A stretch of 53,534 nt of DNA from Clostridia bacterium (GTDB lineage: Bacteria > Bacillota > Clostridia > Oscillospirales > Acutalibacteraceae): positions 1 through 53,534 of the forward strand of contig JAFSEP010000057.1 in assembly GCA_017435665.1 (NCBI GenBank), in the 5' to 3' direction. The position numbers and the translations under genes are program-made. Shown here piece after piece: positions 24,088 to 31,678 of the stretch; positions within the stretch are counted from its first letter, which is position 1; every line of letters starts with the position of its first letter. Below the pieces are notes generated by a model, which had not been told where the DNA came from, made no database searches, and saw only the letters and a list, made by a program, of their open reading frames with translations.

Positions 24088-24525
24088 TCAGCATGGCTTT
24101 CGTTCGACTATAAGCTTTACTCCCTCGATAGCTTTGACAATAACAATCTCGCCTTCGGGGATTTCGCTGTCATCAGAACTTCTTGCTGTCCAGACTGTGC
24201 CCTTGATTTTAACTGCACCCGTTGCGTGGGTGTTGTTAATGTCTTCCGTCACAACTGCTTCCTTTCCCAGAAGCATATCGGCATTTGTGGGCTGTATTTT
24301 CGGCTTTGAGAACTTTTTGACCAGCGGTCTTGTGAGAAGCAGTGCAATAACCGAAACCACCACAAATACAACAATCTGCACCGTATAGCTCGCATCAAGA
24401 AAATATGCGGCAAGTGCACCGATTGCACCGATTGTGAACCAGATTGAGACCAGATTTGCCGTTACCGCTTCAAGCACAGCAAAAGCTATTGCCAGAACAA
24501 TCCAGACAATCATGATTTTTTCCAT
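24088..24525 (-). CDS. NfeD-family membrane protein
   Basis: A 145-aa protein with three or four membrane helices (about 4-70) and a C-terminal OB-fold beta barrel (about 85-145, LLGKEAVVTEDINNTHATGAVKIKGTVWTA). This is the short NfeD form without the serine-protease domain. It partners SPFH proteins in membrane microdomains; here the SPFH gene follows 63 bp downstream. The start is supported by AAAGGAGGTGG. Confidence 0.92.
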   Translation of the reverse strand: MEKIMIVWIVLAIAFAVLEAVTANLVSIWFTIGAIGALAAYFLDASYTVQIVVFVVVSVIALLLTRPLVKKFSKPKIQPTNADMLLGKEAVVTEDINNTHATGAVKIKGTVWTARSSDDSEIPEGEIVIVKAIEGVKLIVERKPC

Positions 24526-24651
24526 TGAAATCCACCTCCTTTATTTTTACGGACAGAAAATGCTGTCCTGAAGTGATTATACTATAAATATTAAAAAAAA
24601 TCAATATTTTTATTACACATCAGCTTCCGTCCTGTTTCTCATCACACATTC

Positions 24652-25329
24652 TCAATTTTTGCCGTCTCTTGTGATTATTGTGTTGACCTTCTGTTTATCT
24701 GCGGTAAGTATCATAATGTCCTCAACTCTGAGATTTCTGCTTTTCAGAAGCTTATCCAGCTTCCCCTCATTCAGACAGCATCGGCTGAAGTTTTCTTTTA
24801 TAATTCTTCCGTCGCTTATAATCACATAGGGTATGCCTGTCTCATTTCCGCTTATTTTCATCTGCTGTGCAGTCACCGTCTTATTTTCACTTTTCAGCTC
24901 TACACTTATATTGCCGTTTGTTTCAACATATGCATAATCAGCCTTGGTTATATCAAAAACATCTTTTAGTCTCAGAGCCTCCAACAAGTCGTCTACGGAA
25001 AGACGGAGTTTTTTCATTTGCTTCTGATTGAGCTTACCGTTTTCGATTACGGCAACGCTGTTACCCTGCACGAGCCTTCTGAAACGTGGGAGCTTCAACG
25101 CCATAAATGAAACCAGAATTTCAAGAGAAATCAGCAGAAGGATAACCGCCAAAGCGTGAAGCAAAGAAAATTCACCGTCAACAACGGGCTCGGCGGCTAT
25201 TTCCGAAAGCATTATTGTAACCACAAGCTCCGTAGGCTGAAGCTGACCTATCTGCCTTTTTCCCATTATTCTTACCGCTGCCACAACAGCAGTATACACA
25301 ATAACTCCCCTTATAAGGCTAACAAGCAT
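24652..25329 (-). CDS. DUF421 (YetF-like) membrane protein
   Basis: A 225-aa protein. Three membrane helices (about 5-80) include RIMGKRQIGQLQPTELVVTI, the DUF421 hallmark. A cytoplasmic C-terminal region follows (about 90-225). Members of this family, such as YetF, are linked to sporulation and germination membrane physiology in Bacillus, but a biochemical role is not established. The frame is open to 25344; the ATG at 25329 is chosen because GGGAGGTG precedes it. That site lies in the 3' arm of a perfect hairpin. It is the third gene of a PBP1A-ruvX-DUF421 unit. Confidence 0.85.
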   Translation of the reverse strand: MLVSLIRGVIVYTAVVAAVRIMGKRQIGQLQPTELVVTIMLSEIAAEPVVDGEFSLLHALAVILLLISLEILVSFMALKLPRFRRLVQGNSVAVIENGKLNQKQMKKLRLSVDDLLEALRLKDVFDITKADYAYVETNGNISVELKSENKTVTAQQMKISGNETGIPYVIISDGRIIKENFSRCCLNEGKLDKLLKSRNLRVEDIMILTADKQKVNTIITRDGKN

Positions 25330-25330
25330 A

Positions 25331-25364
25331 AAAACACCTCCCAACTTATTATGGGAGGTGTTTT
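25331..25364 (-). terminator. Hairpin between ruvX and the DUF421 gene
   Basis: A perfect 12-bp stem (25331-25342 with 25353-25364), 10-nt loop. On the minus strand the 3' arm contains the DUF421 ribosome binding site GGGAGGTG and runs into TTTTT before ATG. It can act as a terminator and as a ribosome-site blocker. Confidence 0.75.
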
Positions 25365-25378
25365 ACCGTTTTAACGCT

Positions 25379-25801
25379 TTATTTTTCCGAGTTCTTTCTG
25401 AACTTCATATAGTCCTCATGTATCATCACCGCAGATACGGCATCGATAACAGACTTTCTGTCCTTGCCTCTTGTGTTGGTAACATTGAGAGCCTTGTGAG
25501 CTGAAACCGTAGTCAGTCTTTCATCCCACATATCAACGGGAATTTCCGTCAGCTCCTCCACAGCATTTTTAAGCTCAACGCATTTTTCTGCACGGAACCC
25601 TTCGGAGCCATCCATATTCTTAGGCTTTCCGATAACGATAAGCTCTGCCTTGCGGTCTGCTGCTATTTCGGCTATCCTCTTTGCCACCTTAGGCTGATAT
25701 CCTTCATTTATAACGCATACGGGAGATGCAAGGAATTCCAGCTTATCGCATATGGCAACACCTGTTCTCGCATCACCGTAATCAACAGATAAAATTATCA
25801 T
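25379..25801 (-). CDS. ruvX: Holliday-junction-resolvase-like nuclease RuvX/YqgF
   Basis: A 140-aa cytoplasmic RNase H-like nuclease. The acidic residues are in place: D7 in LSVDYGDARTG, the ERLTT region, and the late Asp in KSVIDAVSAVMI. VIGKPKNMDGSEG is the family loop. YqgF proteins act on pre-16S rRNA ends or on recombination intermediates. The ATG follows AAAGAGGTAAAG. It lies 14 bp downstream of the PBP1A gene and 49 bp upstream of the DUF421 gene. Confidence 0.93.
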   Translation of the reverse strand: MIILSVDYGDARTGVAICDKLEFLASPVCVINEGYQPKVAKRIAEIAADRKAELIVIGKPKNMDGSEGFRAEKCVELKNAVEELTEIPVDMWDERLTTVSAHKALNVTNTRGKDRKSVIDAVSAVMIHEDYMKFRKNSEK

Positions 25802-25815
25802 CTTTACCTCTTTTA

Positions 25816-27903
25816 TCAGTTCTTTATCTCACTCTTCACCGTATTGAAGGTTCTCTTGGTTGAAAGCCCCTTATGGATTTCATTGAATACCGACTTGAGA
25901 ATCATTCTGACCTGCTGTGACGTGCCGCCGAGATTTGAACGGTAGTCATAGCCGTACCAGATTGAGCAGACATAATAGGGAGTGCCTGCACAAATCCACT
26001 TGTCGCAGTTATCGGTGGTTGTACCTGTTTTTGCAAAGGTCTGCAGTCCGCTGACACCGCTTCCGTAAGCAGTACCATAGGGCTTTGTTGTGACGGATGT
26101 GAGAAGATCGAGCATAATAGAGGCTGTTTTTTCCTTGATTGCCTGCTCATACTTCACTTCCGTATTATCAAGAATAACGTTTCCGTCTTTATCAAGAACT
26201 CTGTAATAGCTGTATGCTTCAAAATACTTACCGCCGTTTCCGAATGTAGCAAAAGCTGAAGCCATTTCAAGCGTTGAAACACCGCCGTTGGTACCACCGA
26301 CAGCAAGAGGGCTGAGATCCTTATCGTTTGCCGTAAGATGATCAAGATGGAATCGGTCCGTAGCGTACTTATAAGCATCGCCTACACCCAGAGTTTCGCT
26401 GAGAAATCTTGCCGGAACGGTGTTAAGTGAACGGCAAAGTGCACTTTCAACGGTTACAAGTGTACCTGAACCGTAGTCACCGTTATAGTTCTTTGGCCAA
26501 TCAGTTCCGTCTTTAAGGGTTATGCATTGATCAAGAAGTGTTGTTCCTGCCGAGGTGATATATCCGATATCAATACCCGGAGCATATATACTCAGAGGCT
26601 TGATTGACGAACCGGGCTGTCTGTATGTGGTTGACGCCTTATTCTTCAGACGGTTACCTGTCTTCTTTCCCGTGCCGCCGACAATTGCAACCACCCTGCC
26701 CTGATAATCCATAATCGTTATGGCTGACTCGGGGAGCTTGCCGTATTTATCCTTAGAGGCTGAGGGGAATCCCTTTCTGTTTGCGTATATTTTCTCAACC
26801 TTTTTCTGAACATCTATATCACAGGCTGCCTCAATGGTAAGACCACCCTGGAATACCTGCTGTGATGCTTCAGTAAGGTCATAGCCGTATTCAGCACGAA
26901 GGTCTGCAATTACCTCGTCAATAACAAAGTCAACATACCAGCTGTAAACCTGACTCTTTTCTTCTTCCTCAGTCTCATTCTTATTAGCTGAGGAGCTTTT
27001 GCTTGCCAGCTTTATTTCATATTCGGATGCCTTGTTATACTGCTTCTGTGAAATTTTTTCTTCAGCAAGCATACAGTCAAGACAATACTGCTGTCTGCCC
27101 ATCGCCTTATCCATATTTGTATAGGGGTTGTTTGCATAGGGATTTTTTGTAATACCTGCAAGAAGCGCACACTCGGCTATTGTAAGCTCATCAAGATCCT
27201 TGCCGAAATATGTTTCGGCTGCTGTCTTTACACCGTAGCAGCCTGCACCGAGATAAACAGTATTGAGATATGCTTCAAGTATCTCAGGCTTCTCATAGTT
27301 CTTTTCCATATTCAGCGCTCTTGTTATTTCGTTGAACTTACGAACATACGTCACCTGATTCTGTTTCGTAAGATTCTTGATAAGCTGCTGAGTTATGGTA
27401 GAGCCGCCCTGAGTGCTGTTTGTAACCAGAACCTTGAACGTTCTCAGCCAGTCAACACCGCCGTGGTCATAGAAGCGCTTATCTTCAAGGCACACAAATG
27501 CCCACTGAAGATTTTCGGGAATATCCTCAATATCAACCCACACACGGTTTTCTTCACCGTGAAGTCTTGCAAGCTCAACCTTCTTACCCTTTTCATTGAA
27601 GCCGTAAACAATGGATGTTTCGTACTGCTGGCTCTTATATGCTTCAAGATTTGTTGCAATAGGGCCGTTTTTGAATTCCAGAACGTAATCAAAAACATTT
27701 ATGCCCACAATAGCTACCGTGAGTATGCAGGAAAATATAAATGCGGCCGCCCCGATAATTGCCGCCTTGGCTTTATTACTCAGGGGCTTGCGGTTTGCTT
27801 TCTTTTCCATTCTTGCTCTCTTCTTTTCAGCTTTTCCGGCTATTCTCTGTTCTCTTTTGCCCGCACGCATATTGTCAGCGCCGGCATTTCTGCTTTCAGG
27901 CAT
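25816..27903 (-). CDS. Class A penicillin-binding protein (PBP1A type)
   Basis: A bifunctional peptidoglycan synthase of 695 aa: basic cytoplasmic tail (1-50), one membrane helix (about 52-75), GT51 glycosyltransferase (EDKRFYDHGGVD, GGSTITQQLIKNLT) and transpeptidase. The transpeptidase triad is visible: SSIK (serine in QPGSSIKP), SLN (CRSLNTVP) and KTG (FAKTGTTTDN). It polymerises and cross-links lipid II outside the membrane. An upstream start at 27936 is open, but AAAGGAGGTTATCAT supports the ATG at 27903. First gene of its unit, divergent from sigK. Confidence 0.95.
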   Translation of the reverse strand: MPESRNAGADNMRAGKREQRIAGKAEKKRARMEKKANRKPLSNKAKAAIIGAAAFIFSCILTVAIVGINVFDYVLEFKNGPIATNLEAYKSQQYETSIVYGFNEKGKKVELARLHGEENRVWVDIEDIPENLQWAFVCLEDKRFYDHGGVDWLRTFKVLVTNSTQGGSTITQQLIKNLTKQNQVTYVRKFNEITRALNMEKNYEKPEILEAYLNTVYLGAGCYGVKTAAETYFGKDLDELTIAECALLAGITKNPYANNPYTNMDKAMGRQQYCLDCMLAEEKISQKQYNKASEYEIKLASKSSSANKNETEEEEKSQVYSWYVDFVIDEVIADLRAEYGYDLTEASQQVFQGGLTIEAACDIDVQKKVEKIYANRKGFPSASKDKYGKLPESAITIMDYQGRVVAIVGGTGKKTGNRLKNKASTTYRQPGSSIKPLSIYAPGIDIGYITSAGTTLLDQCITLKDGTDWPKNYNGDYGSGTLVTVESALCRSLNTVPARFLSETLGVGDAYKYATDRFHLDHLTANDKDLSPLAVGGTNGGVSTLEMASAFATFGNGGKYFEAYSYYRVLDKDGNVILDNTEVKYEQAIKEKTASIMLDLLTSVTTKPYGTAYGSGVSGLQTFAKTGTTTDNCDKWICAGTPYYVCSIWYGYDYRSNLGGTSQQVRMILKSVFNEIHKGLSTKRTFNTVKSEIKN

Positions 27904-27962
27904 ATGATAACCTCCTTTATATAAAGAACGTAACAAGACATAATTAATCTATTATAGTGACT

Positions 27963-27991
27963 ATTATAATAAACATCGATGATTAAATCAA
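27963..27991 (-). promoter_or_regulatory. Promoter of the PBP1A-ruvX-DUF421 unit
   Basis: Minus strand -35 TTGATT (27991-27986), 17-bp spacer, -10 TATAAT (27968-27963). A second TATAAT lies 12 bp downstream. Confidence 0.6.
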
Positions 27992-28081
27992 CCTTAAAAT
28001 AAAAATTTAAGATTTTTGTTTCACCGAAACACCGACATTTTTATTTTTCTCACTGCATTTAATTATGTTGAGGTGGTTATA

Positions 28082-28762
28082 ATGTTATCTTTAATTTTGT
28101 CATTCCTGTCACAGATATTCCATTTTGCCCTGCATATCGGTTCTCCCGTGGTTTTTCCCCGACCTCTTTCATCGGGTGAGGAAAAGATACTCATTGAAAA
28201 AATGCGAAACGGAGACGAAAATGCAAAATTCCGGCTCATTGAGCATAATCTGCGGCTCGTAGCACACGTCATAAAAAAGTATTATGCATCCTGCAGCGAC
28301 CAAGAGGATCTTTTATCAATCGGAACCATCGGTCTGATAAAAGCAGTAAATTCCTTTGACAGCTCAAAGGGCACACGCCTGGCTACCTATGCGGCAAGAT
28401 GCATTGAAAACGAAATCCTTATGTATTTCCGTTCGCAAAAGAAAAACTCCGTTGTTGTATCGATAAATGAACCGATTGAGACAGATAGTGAGGGAAATCC
28501 TCTCACCCTTATGGATGTGATTTTCGCAGAGGACACCATAGCAGACGATATTGACCTGAAAATTAAAAGCGAAAGGCTTTACAGTCTGATAGAAAAAATC
28601 AAAGACGAAAGAGAAAAAGAAATCATCATAAGAAGATATGGCTTATACAACACAGTACCTCTTACACAGAAGGAAATTGCAAAGAAAATGAAAATATCAA
28701 GAAGCTATGTTTCAAGGATAGAGAAAAAGGTGCTGGAGGATCTTAGAAAGGGGTTTGGTTGA
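28082..28762 (+). CDS. sigK: Sporulation sigma factor SigK
   Basis: A late mother-cell sigma factor of 226 aa. The first ~20 residues (MLSLILSFLSQIFHFALHIG) are a hydrophobic pro-sequence like that removed by SpoIVFB from Bacillus pro-sigma-K. The body has region 2 (LIEHNLRLVAHVIKKYY, DLLSIGTIGLIKAVNSFD, RCIENEILMYFR) and region 4 (TQKEIAKKMKISRSYVSRIEKK). The ATG at 28082 with GAGGTGG upstream is preferred over the in-frame start at 28016. The gene is whole: no skin element interrupts it. It directs transcription of coat and cortex genes. Confidence 0.95.
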   Translation: MLSLILSFLSQIFHFALHIGSPVVFPRPLSSGEEKILIEKMRNGDENAKFRLIEHNLRLVAHVIKKYYASCSDQEDLLSIGTIGLIKAVNSFDSSKGTRLATYAARCIENEILMYFRSQKKNSVVVSINEPIETDSEGNPLTLMDVIFAEDTIADDIDLKIKSERLYSLIEKIKDEREKEIIIRRYGLYNTVPLTQKEIAKKMKISRSYVSRIEKKVLEDLRKGFG

Positions 28763-28788
28763 AACATATAAATTAAATGTGTTATAAT
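28759..28788 (+). promoter_or_regulatory. Promoter at the end of sigK
   Basis: -35 TTGAAA (28759-28764), overlapping the sigK stop, 18-bp spacer, -10 TATAAT (28783-28788). The predicted transcript would start near 28795, just before a hairpin, and lead to the sigma-factor gene at 28947. Confidence 0.55.
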
Positions 28789-28809
28789 AAATGAAAATGT
28801 TGCTTTACG

Positions 28810-28843
28810 AAAGGCTTTTACTGTCTCATTAGTAAAAGCCTTT
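28810..28843 (+). terminator. Hairpin between sigK and the sigma-factor gene
   Basis: A perfect 13-bp stem (28810-28822 with 28831-28843), 8-nt loop, T-rich 3' arm but a poor following T tract (ATGTTATATTT). It acts as a terminator of sigK or an attenuator in the leader of the next gene. Confidence 0.7.
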
Positions 28844-28946
28844 ATGTTATATTTCCAAAAAGCAACCGATACTTTGGCAGATTTTTAATCTGTCCGACGA
28901 ATATATTAGCGGAATTGCAATTCAAGACTATGAAAGGAGCAAGCGT

Positions 28947-29519
28947 ATGACTCAGGAAGAAATCCTTGCACTTATGAAATCGGATTCCGACAAGGGTATG
29001 GAAGCGGTCATGAAGCAATACACAGCCTTGGTATACAAAATCGCATTGAGCAAGCTTTCGTCCGTGTGCAGTCAGGAAGACATAGAAGAAACCATCAGCG
29101 ATGTTTTTGTGGAATTTTACAGGAAATATGAAACAATAGATTTTTCTAAAGGTTCTCTGACGTCATTTATTATGCTTCTTGCTCAGAGACGGTCTGTTGA
29201 TACCTTTCGCAAAGCCGTAAAAAGCAAAAATGCATACACCGTTTTAAGTGAAGATGTTTCAGACGCCGATACAATTTTCACGGAAGACATAATAATGAAA
29301 AGAGAAGAGCGCAATTTGCTGTTTGACTGTATTCTTGAATTAGGTGAACCTGAATCAACAATCATTTTCAGAAAATTCTATTTCGGTGAAACCTTTGCAG
29401 AAATCGGAAAAAGACTTTCACTGAGTGCAAATGCGGTAAACAAACGATACCTGCGTTCCATTGAAAAGCTGAGTCGTGAGTTAGCAAGTATAATGAAAGG
29501 AGAAGTTTATAATGATTAA
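28947..29519 (+). CDS. ECF-type RNA polymerase sigma factor
   Basis: A 190-aa sigma-70-family factor with only regions 2 and 4. Region 2 runs about 22-90 (QEDIEETISDVFVEFYRKYE, then GSLTSFIMLLAQRRSVD) and region 4 about 125-180 (ETFAEIGKRLSLSANAVNKRYLRS). This is the ECF layout, typically held inactive by a membrane anti-sigma. The ATG follows AAAGGAGCAAGCGT. It overlaps the following anti-sigma-like gene by 8 bp, typical of such pairs. The signal is unknown; no clear autoregulatory -35 AAC/-10 CGTC was found upstream. Confidence 0.9.
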   Translation: MTQEEILALMKSDSDKGMEAVMKQYTALVYKIALSKLSSVCSQEDIEETISDVFVEFYRKYETIDFSKGSLTSFIMLLAQRRSVDTFRKAVKSKNAYTVLSEDVSDADTIFTEDIIMKREERNLLFDCILELGEPESTIIFRKFYFGETFAEIGKRLSLSANAVNKRYLRSIEKLSRELASIMKGEVYND

Positions 29520-31053
29520 TAAAAAGTTGGAAAATTTATTTTCAGAGCTTACGGAAGAAGAAATCAATGCAGTAAATATGTCTGATATTGACACCGTCTG
29601 CGAAATTGATGCAAAAACACTTTCAAAAATTTCCAATCAGGTGCAAATGAAAACCGGGTTAAGATTCTCTGATACCAAAAAGCAAAACGTTTTCAAATGC
29701 AGACGAAAGCTGAAAGCCGTTCTCATTGCGGCAGCGATGGTTGTTATTTTTGCAGTTACTACGGGTGCCGCATACAGATTCATTGTGCCGAAAGGGCTTG
29801 AAGAAAGCATCGGCTTCACCTCTGAATATATAAAGACGGTAATCGACAATGAAAATATTGATGAGGGAAGCGTGCAGGTTCTCGAAAAATCCGTTAACGC
29901 AAACGGTTATACCGTAACCTTCGAGGCTATTGCAGAAGGCTACGTTATGCGCCCTGAATTTACTGATTCGCTTAAATATATCACACATTCTGTTGATAAG
30001 ACCTATGCCATTTTCACCATTCGCAGAAATGACGGTAACAAGGTATTTCTAAACGGTAACCGTGGGCTTGATCCGTCAAAGCTTGACTATATTATTCTTA
30101 TGCACGGTTATGCACCCTCAAACGCAATGTTTGAGCACGGTATGGGCTTTTATGAAGAAAACAATGTTTTATATATAGCCTGCGACATTACGGATGCATA
30201 TATATTTGCGGACAAGGAGCTTTCATTAGCGATTGTAGGTCAGTATTTCGTAGACGGCACAATCCTCCGTATGAACGAACAAGGAGACTTCTATTTTGTC
30301 GATACCTATGACGGGATCAAAGCTATGTATGACCTTGATATTGATGACAAATACGCTGATCCCGAAGTGGCAAAAGAGCTTATAAAAAACCGCTGTTTCA
30401 CCACCGAAGTGCCCGACTATTCGGAAAGCGATAAAACAATCAAAATGGATGAAGAATTCAAAAATTCCGACATTGATTTATCCTATGCTATCGGTGAAAA
30501 CGAATGGAAAGGCTCATATCCTCTGCAATTCGGGGAGATTGAATATGCAGATGAATTTAAGAGCTTGCAGAAAACCCGACCTGAAAATGACATTATCCCC
30601 GGCACCGAGCTTTCCGAAATAGTCTGGGGGAATGAAACGAAATATCTGAAGGAAAAAGATATTCCCGACAAATTCACTTCTTACAACCTTTCTGACGGAA
30701 GCAATTACTATTATGTTGGCGAGAATATGTTTCTCTGTTTCCCCTCAGGCAAAGAAAGCGGACAGCTTATTATAACGCTCGGAAGCAGAATTGTAATTGC
30801 CATAGACGGAACCTGCGACAATATTTATAATGTTCTGTCATGCTTCCCTGAAAACGGAGGCTGGCCCGGATTTATGGATAATATATGGTACCTTGACGGC
30901 GTTGATCCCGCAAGCATATATTCAAAGTATTATGATGATGAATATCATAAGCAATATATTAAAACTTTTGTTTCATCTGATACAGATGCAATATATAATA
31001 TTGTAAGCAACTTCACTAATTTTGAAGGAACTGTTCAGATTTTCAACAAATAA
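29512..31053 (+). CDS. Putative membrane anti-sigma factor with large sensor domain
   Basis: A 513-aa single-pass membrane protein. The cytoplasmic N-terminus (1-65) is acidic and helical (LENLFSELTEEEINAVNMSDID), suited to binding the sigma factor. One helix lies at about 68-86 (LKAVLIAAAMVVIFAVTTGAAY), then about 420 extracellular residues, beta-rich and acidic with many Tyr/Asp. It resembles the DUF4179-type anti-sigma proteins of Clostridia in layout; that is a memory-based guess. Coupled to the sigma gene by an 8-bp overlap. The outside domain probably senses envelope state; ligand unknown. Confidence 0.75.
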   Translation: MINKKLENLFSELTEEEINAVNMSDIDTVCEIDAKTLSKISNQVQMKTGLRFSDTKKQNVFKCRRKLKAVLIAAAMVVIFAVTTGAAYRFIVPKGLEESIGFTSEYIKTVIDNENIDEGSVQVLEKSVNANGYTVTFEAIAEGYVMRPEFTDSLKYITHSVDKTYAIFTIRRNDGNKVFLNGNRGLDPSKLDYIILMHGYAPSNAMFEHGMGFYEENNVLYIACDITDAYIFADKELSLAIVGQYFVDGTILRMNEQGDFYFVDTYDGIKAMYDLDIDDKYADPEVAKELIKNRCFTTEVPDYSESDKTIKMDEEFKNSDIDLSYAIGENEWKGSYPLQFGEIEYADEFKSLQKTRPENDIIPGTELSEIVWGNETKYLKEKDIPDKFTSYNLSDGSNYYYVGENMFLCFPSGKESGQLIITLGSRIVIAIDGTCDNIYNVLSCFPENGGWPGFMDNIWYLDGVDPASIYSKYYDDEYHKQYIKTFVSSDTDAIYNIVSNFTNFEGTVQIFNK

Positions 31054-31086
31054 ATAACTTCCCGTATTATTTAACCTGAGTGCAGA

Positions 31087-31116
31087 CATCCCCGAACGGA
31101 TTTCCGTTCGGGGATG
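31087..31116. terminator. Terminator between anti-sigma gene and spoVAE
   Basis: A 14-bp stem (31087-31100 with 31103-31116), loop of two, between convergent genes; the T tail is weak on both sides. Confidence 0.75.
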
Positions 31117-31125
31117 TTATCGTTC

Positions 31126-31485
31126 TCACTTCTCCTTCGGCTTTGCTACCACCGACAGTATCAGACCGCATACCACGGCAGTAGTGATACCTGCTGATGA
31201 AGCTGTCAGCGCACCTTTGATTATTCCCATTGCGCCTTCTTCCTGTATAGCCTCCCTGACACCTTTTGCCAATGCGTACCCGAAGCCCGTCAGAGGAACA
31301 GTTGCTCCGCTGCCGGCAAACTCCACAAGAGGCTCATATACGCCTACCGCACCAAGCAATACCCCTATCACCACAAACATAGTCAGCACCTTACCGGGGG
31401 TAAGCTTTGTCAGGTCAATAAGAAGCTGACCTATAACGCAGATAATGCCGCCAACAACAAAAGCTTTAAGCAAGTCAAGTCCCAT
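31126..31485 (-). CDS. spoVAE: Stage V sporulation protein AE
   Basis: A 119-aa inner-spore-membrane protein with about three or four helices and the SpoVAC/AE signature (GGIICVIGQLLIDLTKLTPGKVL and GSGATVPLTGFGYALAKGV). SpoVA proteins form the channel for Ca-dipicolinate uptake during sporulation and release at germination. A TTG at 31488 is open, but the ATG at 31485 is preferred; it overlaps the stop of the preceding 62-aa ORF by one base (TGATG). It is the last gene of the spoVA unit. Confidence 0.95.
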   Translation of the reverse strand: MGLDLLKAFVVGGIICVIGQLLIDLTKLTPGKVLTMFVVIGVLLGAVGVYEPLVEFAGSGATVPLTGFGYALAKGVREAIQEEGAMGIIKGALTASSAGITTAVVCGLILSVVAKPKEK

Positions 31486-31673
31486 CAAAACACCTTCTTT
31501 TTCACCATTCTGACAGCGTTTCTTACTGCTTTCTTATTTTCCGTAAGCACGGTGATACCCATAGCCGCTATTGCCAGCCAGATAACCACGGTAAGCATTT
31601 TTTTGATGCAGTGCATTATTTTCAATGCTTTCAGAAGACACGCAACGCACCTGACACAACTGTATAAAGCCAT
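31485..31673 (-). CDS. 62-aa membrane protein inside the spoVA operon
   Basis: A small protein between spoVAD and spoVAE with no recognised family. The N-terminus is Cys-rich (MALYSCVRCVACLLKALKIMHC, Cys at 6, 9, 12, 22). One membrane helix follows (about 27-43, LTVVIWLAIAAMGITV), then a basic tail ending VRMVKKKVF. It starts 5 bp after the spoVAD stop, has AAGGGGGTAACAGAA as its site, and its stop overlaps the spoVAE start. These junctions argue that it is translated as part of the operon. Role unknown; a small accessory subunit of the SpoVA channel is one possibility. Confidence 0.7.
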   Translation of the reverse strand: MALYSCVRCVACLLKALKIMHCIKKMLTVVIWLAIAAMGITVLTENKKAVRNAVRMVKKKVF

Positions 31674-31678
31674 TTCTG

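Noticed and set aside
28082-28762. Possible skin-type interruption of sigK.
   Set aside because: The reading frame is continuous from pro-sequence to region 4.
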